A model generated the notes under the pieces. It was not told the DNA's origin. It saw only the letters and a list, made by a program, of their open reading frames with translations, and did not search any database. From an uncultured Clostridia bacterium (GTDB lineage Bacteria; Bacillota; Clostridia; Oscillospirales; Ruminococcaceae), in assembly GCA_947589185.1 (NCBI GenBank), contig CANQCK010000001.1:248001-312000 (forward strand): a stretch of DNA of 64,000 bases, read 5' to 3'. Shown piece after piece: positions 17,124 through 27,295 of the stretch (the first letter of the stretch is position 1; every line of letters begins with the position of its first letter). Position numbers and translations under genes: made by a program.

Positions 17124-19442
17124 TCACTTCGTTTTCAAAGCAAGCTCAGTCTTACCGTCATTTGACTTTAGCGTTTTTGCCGTCAGCTTGATCTGTGTGG
17201 TTTCAATCTTAAGTTCGTCAATAAGAAGTTCGGCTATCTTATCCTCTACCTCGCTTCTTATAACTCTCCTGATGTCCCTTGCACCCAGCTTCTGATTATA
17301 CGACTTATGAGCAATATACTCGCACGCTAACCTGTCATAGCTGAATTCAATTCCCTTTTCTGCTAAAGGCTCTTTCATCTCATCGAGCATTAGTGCCGCA
17401 ATATCAGCGTAATTATCCTCAGTAAGCGGATTGAATACAACGATTTCATCAACTCTTCCCAGAAACTCAGGTTTTAGAAATTCTCTGAGCCCTTTCATCG
17501 CCTTATCCCTTGAAATCTGATAATCAGACTTGTTAAATCCAACTCCTGTATCCTTCAAAGCAGAGCCTGCATTAGAGGTCATTACTATAACCGTGTTTTC
17601 AAATGAAACAGTTCTGCCCTGAGCGTCAGTCAGCTTTCCCTCGTCAAGAAGCTGAAGCATAATATTCATAACATCAGGGTGAGCCTTTTCAATTTCGTCA
17701 AACAAAACTACAGAATACGGACGGCGTCTTACCTTTTCAGTAAGCTGTCCTGCCTCATCATATCCTACATATCCCGGAGGCGAACCAATAAGCTTTGATA
17801 CACTGTGCTTTTCCATATACTCAGACATATCAACTCTTATAATAGGCTCGGTTGCGTCAAACAGAGTCTCTCCCAGAACCTTTACAAGCTCTGTCTTTCC
17901 CACTCCGGTTGGACCGACAAAGATAAATGATGCCGGTCTGCGGCGTTTCGATAACTGAATTCTCGACCTTTTTATTGCCCTTGCAACAGCGTCACAAGCC
18001 TCGTCCTGACCTATTATTCTTCTTTCTAACTCGTCTTTCAGATTTCTTATCTTTGTATACTCAGACTCTACAACCTTATTTGCGGGAATCCCTGTCCAAA
18101 GTTCAATAACCTTAGATAAATCTTCCTCTGTAACCCTTACCTTGTCAACCTCCTGCGACAAAGACTTTTCCTTTTCTTCAAGCCTTATTATATCAGCCTT
18201 TATCTTAGCTATCTTCTCGTAATTTGGGCTTTCTTCCTTTTCAGCTTCTTCCTCTAATTCCTTTTGCTTTGCAAGTTCAGCTTTTACCGTCTCGTACTCC
18301 TCAATTTCAGGGCTTCTTATACTGCAGCAGGCACACGCCTCATCAAGAAGATCTATTGCCTTATCGGGCAAATACCTGTCGTTTATATATCTCTCTGATA
18401 AAACTGCACACATTCTTAATGTTCCGTCGTCGATCTTGACTTTATGATGGTTTTCATAATACTTTCGTATACCGTTTAAAAGCTCAATAGTATCGGCAAG
18501 AGTCGGTTCGTTTACCGTTACAGGCTGAAAACGACGTTCAAGTGCTGCGTCCTTTTCAATGTACTTTCTGTACTCTTTAAAAGTCGTTGCACCTATTACC
18601 TGAATTTCTCCTCTGGAAAGTGCCGGCTTGAGAATGTTTGCTGCGTTCATTGTGCCTTCGCTGTCTCCTGTTCCTACAAGATTGTGAATCTCATCAATGA
18701 ACAAAATTATATTTCCCTGAGCCTTTACCTCTTCTACCAATCCTTTGCAGCGTGACTCAAACTGTCCTCTGAACTGGGTTCCCGCAACAAGAGATGTTAG
18801 ATCAAGAAGATAAACCTCTTTATTGCGAATATGAAAAGGAACGTCGCCTGAGACAATTTTTTGTGCAATACCCTCTGATATTGCAGTCTTTCCTACACCC
18901 GGCTCTCCAATAAGACACGGATTGTTTTTCTGACGCCTTGACAAAATCTGAATTACCCGTGCAATTTCCTTGTCACGTCCGATAATATTATCAAGCTCAT
19001 TATTCCTTGCACGCTCAGTTAGATTTGTACAGTAATTATTAAGATATTTCAGTTTCTTTTTCTTATCCTCTTTTTCCCTCTCCTTAGCCCTGTTCTGCCT
19101 TTTCTTTTTCTTTATATCGTCAACAGTATAACTGTCATCATCAGGATTCTTCATACCGTTTCCTGATGCACCGTTTCCGAAAAAGCTGTTTATAAAGTTC
19201 GGGAGCATATCACTTCCGCCAAGCTGAAAATCTTCACCGTCGTTTATATCCATAAGCTGTTCTGAAAAATTCTCCAGATCCTCATCTGTTATACCCATTG
19301 ATTTCATATAATCATCAACCTGAGTAATTCCCATTTCCTTTGCACAAGCAAGACACAGCCCCTCGTTCTTTTTTTCATTACCCTGCATAGCTGTGATGAA
19401 TACAACAGCCGGTCTTTTTTTGCATCTGGTACACATCATCAT
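17124..19442 (-). CDS. clpE: ClpE-like AAA+ unfoldase with N-terminal zinc finger
   Basis: A 772-residue Clp/Hsp100 ATPase that unfolds proteins, normally feeding ClpP. The N-terminus has CTRC (Cys4, Cys7) and CLAC (Cys30, Cys33), a four-Cys zinc finger as in ClpE; the double Clp-N repeat of ClpC is absent. A charged linker at 108-132 leads to AAA domain 1 (Walker A GEPGVGKT, 179-186; FIDEIHN). After a short helical middle region comes AAA domain 2 (GPTGVGKT, near 510; [10 protein letters not shown]). Whether it partners ClpP or acts alone is unknown. No CtsR-type operator is obvious upstream; it lies 71 bp after cvpA and may be cotranscribed. Confidence 0.88.
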   Translation of the reverse strand: MMMCTRCKKRPAVVFITAMQGNEKKNEGLCLACAKEMGITQVDDYMKSMGITDEDLENFSEQLMDINDGEDFQLGGSDMLPNFINSFFGNGASGNGMKNPDDDSYTVDDIKKKKRQNRAKEREKEDKKKKLKYLNNYCTNLTERARNNELDNIIGRDKEIARVIQILSRRQKNNPCLIGEPGVGKTAISEGIAQKIVSGDVPFHIRNKEVYLLDLTSLVAGTQFRGQFESRCKGLVEEVKAQGNIILFIDEIHNLVGTGDSEGTMNAANILKPALSRGEIQVIGATTFKEYRKYIEKDAALERRFQPVTVNEPTLADTIELLNGIRKYYENHHKVKIDDGTLRMCAVLSERYINDRYLPDKAIDLLDEACACCSIRSPEIEEYETVKAELAKQKELEEEAEKEESPNYEKIAKIKADIIRLEEKEKSLSQEVDKVRVTEEDLSKVIELWTGIPANKVVESEYTKIRNLKDELERRIIGQDEACDAVARAIKRSRIQLSKRRRPASFIFVGPTGVGKTELVKVLGETLFDATEPIIRVDMSEYMEKHSVSKLIGSPPGYVGYDEAGQLTEKVRRRPYSVVLFDEIEKAHPDVMNIMLQLLDEGKLTDAQGRTVSFENTVIVMTSNAGSALKDTGVGFNKSDYQISRDKAMKGLREFLKPEFLGRVDEIVVFNPLTEDNYADIAALMLDEMKEPLAEKGIEFSYDRLACEYIAHKSYNQKLGARDIRRVIRSEVEDKIAELLIDELKIETTQIKLTAKTLKSNDGKTELALKTK

Positions 19443-19513
19443 TGATTTTTGCCATCCTTTCTATGTGTTGTTCTATGATAATGTTAGAGGCATAAACCTC
19501 TTATAGTAATAAT

Positions 19514-20398
19514 CTAATTAAGTATATCGCTCATTAATCTCAAAAATACTGAATTGTTTATTGACTGCTCGCTTAATCCGAATGAGCTTCCCGATTTAAT
19601 CAGCGATAACATAGGAGATATTATACTCACAATTGCAGTTATCAGAAAAACTACTATCAGTCCTTTAACTGCTCCTAATACTCCGCCCAATACCGTATTG
19701 ATGCCGCCCGATTCTTTGTTTTTTCCTATCCTAGCAACAGCAACAATAATTCTGAGCATGATCCATATTGCTATAACGCAAAGAACAAACAAAATTGCTC
19801 TTAACGCAATTAAAATAACAGGCTTTAAAGCAATTTCGGTTATCCCCTCAGCAGCCTCAGCTTTGTCGGAATTCGCAAAAGAGCGGAGCATATCTCCCAA
19901 CATTTGAGGATCATTCGATGCGGCAGATTCAAAAGCAGGCACAAGGTATGAGGGAATAGATTTCTCTACCTCGCTTTTAACCTCTTCATCTTTAAATAAA
20001 GAATTGATTTTTTCCGATATAATACTGCTCGAAATCGGTATACCCTTAGATTTTGCATAATCAGATATGTTTTCTGATATATCGCCGCTTTGTCCTAATG
20101 CCTCTTCGATCTCTCTGTCGCTTACTTCAAAACCCGGAATGTTGTCAAAAAGATTTTTATTTACAAACTCTGCAACATCAAATTTTTCTATCGGAGCTTT
20201 TACGCTGTTTACAATTCTGTTCTTTACGCAATTATCGTAAACAGGCTCGGTTATTAAACCTGAAACCACATAACCTATCAAAAGAGACAAAATCAGCGTC
20301 ACAAATAATACAATGCTTCTTATAATTCCTCTTTTTGCACCGAATATGCAAAACAATATTACTATTATAAGCATTATAAGGTCATATAAAAGTCCCAA
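19514..20398 (-). CDS. cvpA: CvpA family membrane protein
   Basis: A 294-residue protein with the CvpA pattern: an N-terminal hairpin of helices (residues 5-50, IIRSIVLFVTLILS and IGYVVSGLI), a long extracytoplasmic insert with Asp/Glu-rich helices, then two or three further membrane helices (about 190-265) with GGINTVLGGVLGAVKGLIVV, which is the conserved CvpA motif. CvpA proteins are linked to cell-envelope stability and, in enterobacteria, colicin V export; their biochemical role is not known. It follows the DUF5711-like gene by 35 bp, a pairing also found in other Clostridia as I recall. Confidence 0.82.
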   Translation of the reverse strand: MGLLYDLIMLIIVILFCIFGAKRGIIRSIVLFVTLILSLLIGYVVSGLITEPVYDNCVKNRIVNSVKAPIEKFDVAEFVNKNLFDNIPGFEVSDREIEEALGQSGDISENISDYAKSKGIPISSSIISEKINSLFKDEEVKSEVEKSIPSYLVPAFESAASNDPQMLGDMLRSFANSDKAEAAEGITEIALKPVILIALRAILFVLCVIAIWIMLRIIVAVARIGKNKESGGINTVLGGVLGAVKGLIVVFLITAIVSIISPMLSLIKSGSSFGLSEQSINNSVFLRLMSDILN

Positions 20399-20433
20399 TG
20401 TAAAATTCCTTTCCGATTTTGCTGCTTCTAAAT

Positions 20434-21621
20434 TTAATATTTGAAATCTATCTTATTTATATCTCTGTAACCCATAAAGAAAATATTTCCGTTTATATAT
20501 ACAAAATCAACGTAATCATTTTTTACTTTTGCTGTGGATATAGACTTTCCTCTTGCATTATATGCAGAAATTGTTTTGTCAGACAAAACAAATGTGTGAG
20601 ACAAATATGTTTTTATCGTCTTTACTTTTTCATCTATGGTTATCTCAGCCGGCTCTGAGTCTGATTCAATCAAAACAAGGCTTGACGTTCCGTCTTCACT
20701 TACACTCTTGAAAGCAATGGACAAATTATCCTCATTAGATGAAAAACCGATAAGATCTGACTCGTATAAATATTCTTTCTCTGTTTTTCCCTCTGAAGAC
20801 AGCTTTACATATCTGTCCTGACAAACTGCCCAAATACTGTTGTCGCTCATTTTCTGCACACCGTATACAAGTGAATTGATTTTATCGCTTGTGAACAGCT
20901 GCTGCGATGAACTGAATTTTATTCCGTTCAATGTCGTTGCCGGCAGACCGCCCTCAACATTCAAAGTTGAAACTATTGCTCCGTCTCCCGAAGAAATAAA
21001 ATCAACGCTTAAAATTCTCTGACCGTTTGCCCATTTATAACATTCGTTGCCCTTACTGTCGTAAACTGTAAGATATGAAGGATATTTGTCGGTTTCTGTT
21101 ACAACTGCAACATAGTTGCTTTCGCTTATTTTAGCACTTATAATGACGTTGTCAAGTGTTTTTTTGAAAACCTCTCCCTTTTTTGTCATTACAGAAAATG
21201 AATATCCGTTTAAATCATATGCCAAAACCATACTCGATGATGCTGAGAGCGTAGGATTTGACTGTGTATGCTGTATTGAATTTATCTCGTCCGCATTCTT
21301 TTTGTAAAAGGTTATATAAGTATCTGTCGCCACAACTAAATCCTCGTCACACTCTGTAAATGATGATGAAGTAGAGCCTTCTCCCAAACTGATCGGGAAT
21401 TTACCGTTTGCAAGCTCCCCATCGTTGACAATAGTCTCCTGAGTTTTTTCAATTATATCATAAACATAGGGCGACCAGATTCCCCTTGTAAAAAAAATTG
21501 ACGCCGCTAATACCAGAATTACCCCAACAAGTAATAACTTTTTCACATTCTGTATAAGCTTTTTCTTTCTTCTTTCTTTTCTTATATCCGTCTGAAACGG
21601 CTTTTGCGGCTCATTTTCCAT
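20434..21621 (-). CDS. Membrane-anchored beta-propeller-like protein (DUF5711-like)
   Basis: A 395-residue protein: basic cytoplasmic start (RKERRKKKLIQNVKK), a single membrane helix at about residues 27-44, and a long extracytoplasmic domain of repeating strands with recurring 'I..FKSVS', 'VYDSKGNECYKW' and 'AYNARGKSIS' blades that look like a WD/PQQ-type propeller. I believe this is the DUF5711 family, whose function is unknown. The ATG at 21621 follows AAAGGAAGTG; an in-frame GTG at 21642 precedes that site and is unlikely. It heads the run to cvpA and the Clp gene. Confidence 0.7.
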   Translation of the reverse strand: MENEPQKPFQTDIRKERRKKKLIQNVKKLLLVGVILVLAASIFFTRGIWSPYVYDIIEKTQETIVNDGELANGKFPISLGEGSTSSSFTECDEDLVVATDTYITFYKKNADEINSIQHTQSNPTLSASSSMVLAYDLNGYSFSVMTKKGEVFKKTLDNVIISAKISESNYVAVVTETDKYPSYLTVYDSKGNECYKWANGQRILSVDFISSGDGAIVSTLNVEGGLPATTLNGIKFSSSQQLFTSDKINSLVYGVQKMSDNSIWAVCQDRYVKLSSEGKTEKEYLYESDLIGFSSNEDNLSIAFKSVSEDGTSSLVLIESDSEPAEITIDEKVKTIKTYLSHTFVLSDKTISAYNARGKSISTAKVKNDYVDFVYINGNIFFMGYRDINKIDFKY

Positions 21622-21639
21622 AACGCTTTCACTTCCTTT

Positions 21640-21722
21640 CACGGTGAACTTCCGGCGGCTCTGCCGGCTGATTAAAAACTATGTCCATCGGCAGACTTAC
21701 TGACAATATGCTATAAGTACAA
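21640..21722. repeat. Palindromic intergenic element upstream of the DUF5711-like gene
   Basis: CCGGCGGCTCTGCCGG forms a hairpin next to CACGGTGAAC, which resembles the GGTTCACCGTG module at 27.35 and 27.52 kb in inverse orientation. A second palindrome-like pair, CATCGGCAGACTTAC, follows. No gene is seen in this 140-bp gap. Confidence 0.55.
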
Positions 21723-21762
21723 AACCTATAACCCCTTGACTATGCCCATAAGAATGCACCCG

Positions 21763-22503
21763 TTAATAGTAAACTTTATTTAAGTACAATCCGTTTGCAC
21801 AAGCAGTTCTGCCGGCGAATTTTCTGTTTCTTTTTTCTATAATTTTCGGTATCTCCGACTCGTCAATTTTTCCCTCGTTTACAAATAACAGCGTTCCGAC
21901 CATTATTCTCACCATATTGTATAAAAATCCGTCGCCCGAAACCGTCATTATTATTTTATCACCGTCACGCTCCACATCAAACTTATGTATGGTTCTGACT
22001 GTGTTTTCCTTTTCATCTGCACTTGAACAAAAGCTCCTGAAATCATGCGTACCTACAAAGTGCTTAGCAGCCCTGTCGAGAAGCCCTTCATCAATAGGAT
22101 ACCAATATTTATATATTCTTGTTCTTAAAAACGGATCCTTAATCTCACTGTTGTGAATTAGATATTTATACTCTTTTCCAATACAGTCGTATCTAGCGTG
22201 AAAGCTCTCATCAGCCTCTTCACAGCCAAGAATCGCTATATCATCGGGCAGCTTTGAATTGAGCCCGAATATAATTCCCCTTGAATCTATCTTTATATCC
22301 TTTTCACACTGAAACGAAAAATAGTATTCATTTGCATGAACTCCGGTATCTGTTCTTGAACAGCCGAAGATAGTTATTTTCTGCAAAAAAAGCTTTTCCA
22401 AAGCCTTTTCTACAACCTCTTGTACCGAAAGAGCATTATCCTGTCTTTGAAAACCGTGATAAGCACTTCCGTCATATGCCATTTTTACCTTGTAATTTTT
22501 CAT
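21763..22503 (-). CDS. truA: tRNA pseudouridine(38-40) synthase
   Basis: A 246-residue TruA that isomerises uridines 38-40 in the anticodon stem-loop of many tRNAs. The catalytic motif CSRTDTGVHA (Asp nucleophile), the N-terminal MAYDGSAYHGFQRQ and the C-terminal GDGFLYNMVRIMVGTL are intact. It begins 4 bp after the end of ecfT, so the two are translationally linked, as in most Firmicutes. Confidence 0.96.
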   Translation of the reverse strand: MKNYKVKMAYDGSAYHGFQRQDNALSVQEVVEKALEKLFLQKITIFGCSRTDTGVHANEYYFSFQCEKDIKIDSRGIIFGLNSKLPDDIAILGCEEADESFHARYDCIGKEYKYLIHNSEIKDPFLRTRIYKYWYPIDEGLLDRAAKHFVGTHDFRSFCSSADEKENTVRTIHKFDVERDGDKIIMTVSGDGFLYNMVRIMVGTLLFVNEGKIDESEIPKIIEKRNRKFAGRTACANGLYLNKVYY

Positions 22504-22507
22504 TTTA

Positions 22508-23311
22508 TCATAGTATCCTGTTTATTAAAATTACTACCGCTAAAAATAAAACTGTCACAGTCAAAGCCGCAAAGTCTCTTGCGGCAATATGAAGCTGTTT
22601 GAGCCTTGTTCTTCCCTCTCCGCCGTGATAACAGCGGCACTCCATAGCCATTGCAAGCTCCTCTGCACGGCGAAATGCAGATACAAACAGCGGTATCAAT
22701 ATAGGTACAAGTGCTTTAGCTCTCTGGATAAGCGAGCCGGTTTCCATATCAGCACCTCTTGCCTTCTGTGCAGACATTATTTTGTCAGTTTCTTCAATAA
22801 GAGTAGGTATAAATCTTAAAGCTATAGTCATCATCATAGAAAGCTCATGTACAGGTACTTTTATCTTTTTGAGAGGCGATAAAAGACGCTCAATAGCATC
22901 GGTAAGTGCAATAGGGGACGTTGTATATGTTAAAAGAGACGTTCCTATTATCAGACAAACTATTCTGACAACCATAAAAATTGACGTCTTAACTCCGCCG
23001 GTTGTGATTTTTATTATCCAGAAGTGCAGAAGCATATCTCCTGTAGATATAAAAAACAAATTCAAAACAGCAGTAAAAATTATAATCGGAATTATTGGCT
23101 TTATGCTTTTTGCCATAAGCCTGAGTGGAATTTGAGAAATCAAAAATGCTCCGAGCATAAATATTATTCCAACCGACAGTGCCAGAATTGATTGTGCCAT
23201 AAACAAAAGTACAATAAATATTCCTGTCAAAATAATTTTCATTCTTGGGTCTAATCGGTGAACAACTGATTTGCCCGGAAAAAACTGCCCAATTGTAATA
23301 TCCTTCAGCAA
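22508..23311 (-). CDS. ecfT: Energy-coupling factor transporter transmembrane protein
   Basis: A 267-residue EcfT. It links the two ATPases EcfA1/EcfA2 to interchangeable vitamin-binding S components. Hydrophobic helices lie at about 28-60, 72-90 and 105-130, with the last near the C-terminus. The two coupling motifs with Ala-Arg-Gly are visible as AQKARGAD and the AMECRCYHGG region. The start is a TTG at 23311 behind GGGGAG. In many Firmicutes ecfT directly follows ecfA2; here ruvB lies between them. Confidence 0.93.
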   Translation of the reverse strand: MLKDITIGQFFPGKSVVHRLDPRMKIILTGIFIVLLFMAQSILALSVGIIFMLGAFLISQIPLRLMAKSIKPIIPIIIFTAVLNLFFISTGDMLLHFWIIKITTGGVKTSIFMVVRIVCLIIGTSLLTYTTSPIALTDAIERLLSPLKKIKVPVHELSMMMTIALRFIPTLIEETDKIMSAQKARGADMETGSLIQRAKALVPILIPLFVSAFRRAEELAMAMECRCYHGGEGRTRLKQLHIAARDFAALTVTVLFLAVVILINRIL

Positions 23312-23356
23312 ATCATTTCACTCCCCTAACTTCAAATATCATTTCCCCACAAAATC

Positions 23357-24397
23357 CTACAAAGTAGTCTGACCGTCTTTAAGTAAGCCAAGATGCTTAT
23401 ATGCAAGTTCGGTTGCACATCTTCCCCTCGGAGTTCTTGCAATAAACCCAAGCTGCATCAAATACGGCTCGCAGACATCCTCAATGGTGACCGCTTCTTC
23501 ACCGATAGCCGACGCTAGAGTCTCAAGCCCTACAGGACCTCCGTTATATCCCTTTATCATCATAGTAAGAAGACGGCGGTCAAGCCCGTCCAATCCTAAA
23601 TTGTCAACTTCCATTCTGTCAAGAGCGATCTTAACTATTTCCTTTGTGACCTTTCCGTTACCCATTACGTCGGCATAATCCCGAACACGCTTTAAAAATC
23701 TGTTTGCAATTCTCGGCGTTCCCCTTGAACGGCTCGCTAGCTCATAAGCTCCGTCCTTATCGCAGGCAACTCCCAAAATAACAGACGAACGCATTATAAT
23801 ATCGCAAAGCTCCTCTTTAGAATAAAGCTCCAGCCTCTGCATAACTCCAAACCTGTCACGAAGCGGCGATGTAAGTTGTCCTGCCCTTGTTGTTGCACCA
23901 ACAAGCGTGAACTTATTCAAATCAAGTCTGATACTTCTTGCACTAGGCCCCTTGCCGATAATTATATCAAGAGCAAAATCCTCAAGTGCAGGATATAAGA
24001 CCTCCTCAATGGCTCTTGACAGACGGTGGATTTCATCTATAAAAAGAACGTCGCCTTCCTGGAGATTTGTCAAAAGTGCTGCCAAATCACCCGGCTTCTC
24101 AATAGCAGGCCCTGAGGTTACTCTGAAATTAACTCCCATTTCGTGCGCTATTATCCCCGATAAAGTCGTCTTTCCCAGTCCCGGAGGACCGTATAAAAGC
24201 ACATGGTCGAGAGTATCTCCCCGTTTTTTTGCTGCCTCAATATATATCTTTAAATTTTCTTTGACCTTTTCCTGACCGATATATTCATCAAGCGTTTTCG
24301 GTCTTAAATTCAAATCCACATCATCAGTCGTATCTGCCTTTATGACCTCCGGTGCAACTATTCTGTTTTCAAGGTCAAAGTCATTTGTTTCTATCAT
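23357..24397 (-). CDS. ruvB: Holliday junction branch migration ATPase
   Basis: A 346-residue RuvB motor that drives branch migration with RuvA. Walker [10 protein letters not shown] (70-78), Walker B LFIDEIHR (118-125), sensor 1 GATTRAG and the winged-helix C-terminus with [10 protein letters not shown] are intact. The ATG follows AGAGGAATAGCT. It is nested between ecfA2 (27 bp upstream) and ecfT (45 bp downstream) and is separated by about 6.4 kb from ruvCA, which in many genomes are its direct neighbours. Confidence 0.96.
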   Translation of the reverse strand: MIETNDFDLENRIVAPEVIKADTTDDVDLNLRPKTLDEYIGQEKVKENLKIYIEAAKKRGDTLDHVLLYGPPGLGKTTLSGIIAHEMGVNFRVTSGPAIEKPGDLAALLTNLQEGDVLFIDEIHRLSRAIEEVLYPALEDFALDIIIGKGPSARSIRLDLNKFTLVGATTRAGQLTSPLRDRFGVMQRLELYSKEELCDIIMRSSVILGVACDKDGAYELASRSRGTPRIANRFLKRVRDYADVMGNGKVTKEIVKIALDRMEVDNLGLDGLDRRLLTMMIKGYNGGPVGLETLASAIGEEAVTIEDVCEPYLMQLGFIARTPRGRCATELAYKHLGLLKDGQTTL

Positions 24398-24424
24398 AGC
24401 TATTCCTCTCTTTTACAAAAACCT

Positions 24425-25297
24425 TTATGCTTGTTTACCTAACATCTTCATAATAAGCTTTTTGCCGTATTCAACCGTATAAACATCATCATTAATCGGT
24501 ATTCCCATAGCCTTTAAGCGATTGAAAACCTTAGTTACCTGCGGGACAGAAAGCCCCATACCTTCAAGCTCGTCCGCTCTTTTGAAAACATTAACCGGAG
24601 TATCATAGCAAAACAGCTTTGAATTGTTCATAACTAATATCTTTGTCGCATTTTTTGCAACGTCCTCCATTGAGTGAGATACAAGCATTACCGTATTTTT
24701 CTTTTCCTCGTGATACTCCTTTATCTGACCTAATATCCTGTCTCTGCCCTTTGGATCAAGCCCTGCTGTAGGCTCGTCAAGAATAAGAACCTTAGGCTCC
24801 ATCGCCATAACACCTGCAATAGCTGCTCTGCGTTTTTGTCCTCCCGAAAGCTCAAACGGCGACTTTTCTAAAATACTCTCGTCTAACCCGACAAGCCTTG
24901 CGGTTTCTTTTATTCGTCTGTCGATTTCATCATCATCAAGACCCATATTCTTAGGTCCGAACGATATGTCCTTATAAACCGTTTCCTCAAAGAGCTGGTA
25001 TTCAGGGTACTGAAAAACTAAGCCTACCTTGAATCTCATCTCTCTCAGCTTTTTCTTATCTTCCCAAAGCAGTTCTTCGTTATCTATAAAAACCCTTCCG
25101 CTGGTCGCCTTGAGCAGACCGTTGAAGTGCTGTATCAAAGTCGATTTTCCGCTTCCCGTATGCCCGATAACTCCGACAAACTCGCCCTCGTCTATATCTA
25201 TACTCACATTGTCTACGGCAGTATGCTCAAACGGAGTTTTCTCACCGTAAACGTATGTTAAATTCTCTGTTTTTATAATTGATATTTTAATCACCAA
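24425..25297 (-). CDS. ecfA2: Energy-coupling factor ATPase 2
   Basis: A 290-residue EcfA2: Walker A GHTGSGKST (45-53), Q-loop VFQYPEYQLFE, signature ELSGGQKRR, Walker B VLILDEPTAGLDPKG. The YPEYQLFE form of the Q-loop identifies EcfA2 rather than EcfA1. The start is uncertain: no ATG is available, and TTG (25297) or GTG (25294) lie close to AGGA. It pairs with ecfA1 upstream, but a 211-bp spacer full of hairpins separates the two. Confidence 0.9.
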   Translation of the reverse strand: MVIKISIIKTENLTYVYGEKTPFEHTAVDNVSIDIDEGEFVGVIGHTGSGKSTLIQHFNGLLKATSGRVFIDNEELLWEDKKKLREMRFKVGLVFQYPEYQLFEETVYKDISFGPKNMGLDDDEIDRRIKETARLVGLDESILEKSPFELSGGQKRRAAIAGVMAMEPKVLILDEPTAGLDPKGRDRILGQIKEYHEEKKNTVMLVSHSMEDVAKNATKILVMNNSKLFCYDTPVNVFKRADELEGMGLSVPQVTKVFNRLKAMGIPINDDVYTVEYGKKLIMKMLGKQA

Positions 25298-25330
25298 TCC
25301 TGTATACTAATTAATTTATATGATTTTTTA

Positions 25331-25500
25331 TGGGAAGCCCTATCTTGCAGGGCTTCCCCTCTTTAAAAACAGTCCGACGGACTGTTTTTAAATTCACCCC
25401 TTTCGGGGCGTACTACGTAAGGGGTATTTCGCTGACGGCTCGTCAGCGACAGGGCTCTGCCCTTGACCCGCAAGCCTTTTGAAAAAGGCTTGACCGAAAA
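25331..25500. repeat. Multi-hairpin repeat between ecfA1 and ecfA2
   Basis: Five hairpins in a row: GGGAAGCCCT / AGGGCTTCCC (25331-25357), AAAAACAGTCC / GGACTGTTTTT (about 25366-25390), GCTGACG / CGTCAGC (about 25431-25449), AGGGC / GCCCT (about 25452-25465) and AAGCCTTTT / AAAAGGCTT (about 25472-25491). The last module resembles an intergenic repeat I recall from other Oscillospiraceae. The second hairpin has T runs on both sides and could act as a weak terminator within the operon. Confidence 0.7.
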
Positions 25501-25508
25501 CTTTTAAA

Positions 25509-26363
25509 TTAATTAAAAAGTGCACTAATCGCCTCAACACACTCGTCCTCTGTAATTATCTCTGAATCAAGGCTTATCCCCTCGTCAATAAGCATATGCG
25601 TAAGCTCGGTCACCTGAGGAACATCAAGACCTATATTCTTAAGCTCCTCAACTCTTGAAAACACCTTTTTAGGAGTGTCGTTCATAACAATTTCTCCGCT
25701 GTCCATAACAACAACCCGCTCAGCCTGTGCCGCTTCGTCCATATAGTGCGTTATAAGCACTATTGTAACTCCGAACTCCTTATTGAGCATCTTAATCGTC
25801 TTTAAAACCTCTTTCCGTCCGTTCGGGTCAAGCATTGCGGTAGGCTCGTCCAGTAAAATACAACTGGGGCGCATAGCGAGAATTCCCGCTATTGCTACCC
25901 TCTGCTTTTGCCCTCCCGACAGCTTGTGAGGTGCGTGTTCACGGTACTCATACATACCGACTGTCTTTAATGCGTCGTCAACACGCCTGCGAATCTCCTT
26001 TGGCTCTACTCCCATATTCTCAAGTGCAAAAGCAACGTCCTCCTCAACGATCGTAGCGACTATCTGATTGTCAGGGTTCTGGAAAACCATTCCCACCGAC
26101 TGTCGAATATCAAGCAAATGCTCGTCATCTTTGGTGTTATAACCGTTGACGATTACGTCTCCCTCCTCCGGTATGTTTATGCCGTTAAAGCACTTTACCA
26201 GAGTAGACTTACCGCTTCCGTTATGACCAAGCACTGCAACAAATTCGCCTCTTTCAACAGAAAAGTTCAAGTTGCGGAACACTGTTGTCTTTTTAGCACT
26301 CTCATTTTCGTCATAATCATTTATATATGAAAAGGTTATATTTCTAGCATATAAAAAACTCAT
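25509..26363 (-). CDS. ecfA1: Energy-coupling factor ATPase 1
   Basis: A 284-residue EcfA1: Walker [10 protein letters not shown] (46-54), Q-loop [20 protein letters not shown] (the FQNPDNQ form marks EcfA1), signature KLSGGQKQR, Walker [16 protein letters not shown]. With EcfA2 and EcfT it forms the shared energising module for vitamin and metal uptake; the S components must be encoded elsewhere. The ATG follows ACGGAGACAAAT. It follows the unknown gene at 26397 by 33 bp. Confidence 0.94.
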   Translation of the reverse strand: MSFLYARNITFSYINDYDENESAKKTTVFRNLNFSVERGEFVAVLGHNGSGKSTLVKCFNGINIPEEGDVIVNGYNTKDDEHLLDIRQSVGMVFQNPDNQIVATIVEEDVAFALENMGVEPKEIRRRVDDALKTVGMYEYREHAPHKLSGGQKQRVAIAGILAMRPSCILLDEPTAMLDPNGRKEVLKTIKMLNKEFGVTIVLITHYMDEAAQAERVVVMDSGEIVMNDTPKKVFSRVEELKNIGLDVPQVTELTHMLIDEGISLDSEIITEDECVEAISALFN

Positions 26364-26396
26364 ATTTGTCTCCGTAAATTTGTGTAATTAATTTAA

Positions 26397-26825
26397 TTAA
26401 CCAGTACCCTCTACATGGTATTCTAGCAAATTTCCTCCAAGAAATTTTGTTGTTCTTTTTATTATTGAATGATCTCCACATTCACCCGTACAGTATTCAG
26501 TCTGAGTTTTACCATTATAAGAAGTATAAGTATGCCCTATATCCTTGAAACCTGCTTTCTCCATCGCCTGTTCAGCAGTGAGGTCATCATCGTAATATAT
26601 AAAACCTAACCAGTGTTTACAATTGCTAAAACCACCACTGCCACAATAATAAGCCTTTTTTATATGATAAAACTCAGGGTTTTCCTTAATAATATTCTTA
26701 ACTATATTAAAGCTGTAAGAAACATTCCAAGTCTTAAAATATATTCTTGTTAGAATAGTGCACGCTACTCCCAAATATAATAAAAATGCAATTATAATTA
26801 ATACTGTTTTTATAGACTTAGACAT
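26397..26825 (-). CDS. Membrane-anchored protein of unknown function
   Basis: A 142-residue protein with one N-terminal membrane helix (residues 6-28) and an exported domain containing six Cys (YYCGSGGFSNCKHW, EYCTGECGDH), which suggests disulfides or metal binding. I do not recognise a family. AAGGAG precedes the ATG at good distance. It lies between the cytidine deaminase gene and ecfA1 on the same strand and is probably cotranscribed. Nothing in the context defines a role. Confidence 0.6.
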   Translation of the reverse strand: MSKSIKTVLIIIAFLLYLGVACTILTRIYFKTWNVSYSFNIVKNIIKENPEFYHIKKAYYCGSGGFSNCKHWLGFIYYDDDLTAEQAMEKAGFKDIGHTYTSYNGKTQTEYCTGECGDHSIIKRTTKFLGGNLLEYHVEGTG

Positions 26826-26859
26826 TTTATTACTCCTTAACTTTTAACTAATACTATAA

Positions 26860-27270
26860 TCAACATTCTAAATGCTTCCACGCAAACGGAAGCAAGTCCT
26901 TTATGCAAACCTTTATAAGATTTCCGTCATCATCATTTAGAATGACTTTTATATCAGGACAATACTCAATCAACATTTGACGACAGTTTCCGCAAGGAGA
27001 AATTACTGAATTTACAGAGTGCTCATTAACAGCAACTATGGTGTCAAATTCCCGTTCGCCTGCCGATATAGCAATACCGACCGTGATATACTCAGCACAA
27101 GAACCGTGAATCCCGTCACAGTTTACGCCTTTATATACCTTGCCGTTCCTGCATCTGAGTGCACAACCGACAGTATGGTGATATATATTATCATAAAAAT
27201 TCTCAGCCAAAACTTTTAGTGCTGTTTGTATAAGATCCCTGTCAGAATTGGTTATATCGTAGAATATCAT
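26860..27270 (-). CDS. cdd: Cytidine deaminase family protein
   Basis: A 136-residue zinc deaminase. The zinc site is formed by the Cys of GSCAE (with the catalytic Glu) and by PCGNCRQ. This is the tetrameric Cdd layout; blasticidin-S deaminases share it, and the VISPCGNCRQMLIEY segment fits either, so the substrate is probably cytidine but is not proven. It is missing the longer N-terminus of some Cdds. The ATG follows TAGGAGTGATATATT. Confidence 0.85.
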   Translation of the reverse strand: MIFYDITNSDRDLIQTALKVLAENFYDNIYHHTVGCALRCRNGKVYKGVNCDGIHGSCAEYITVGIAISAGEREFDTIVAVNEHSVNSVISPCGNCRQMLIEYCPDIKVILNDDDGNLIKVCIKDLLPFAWKHLEC

Positions 27271-27295
27271 AATATATCACTCCTATTCACATTAA

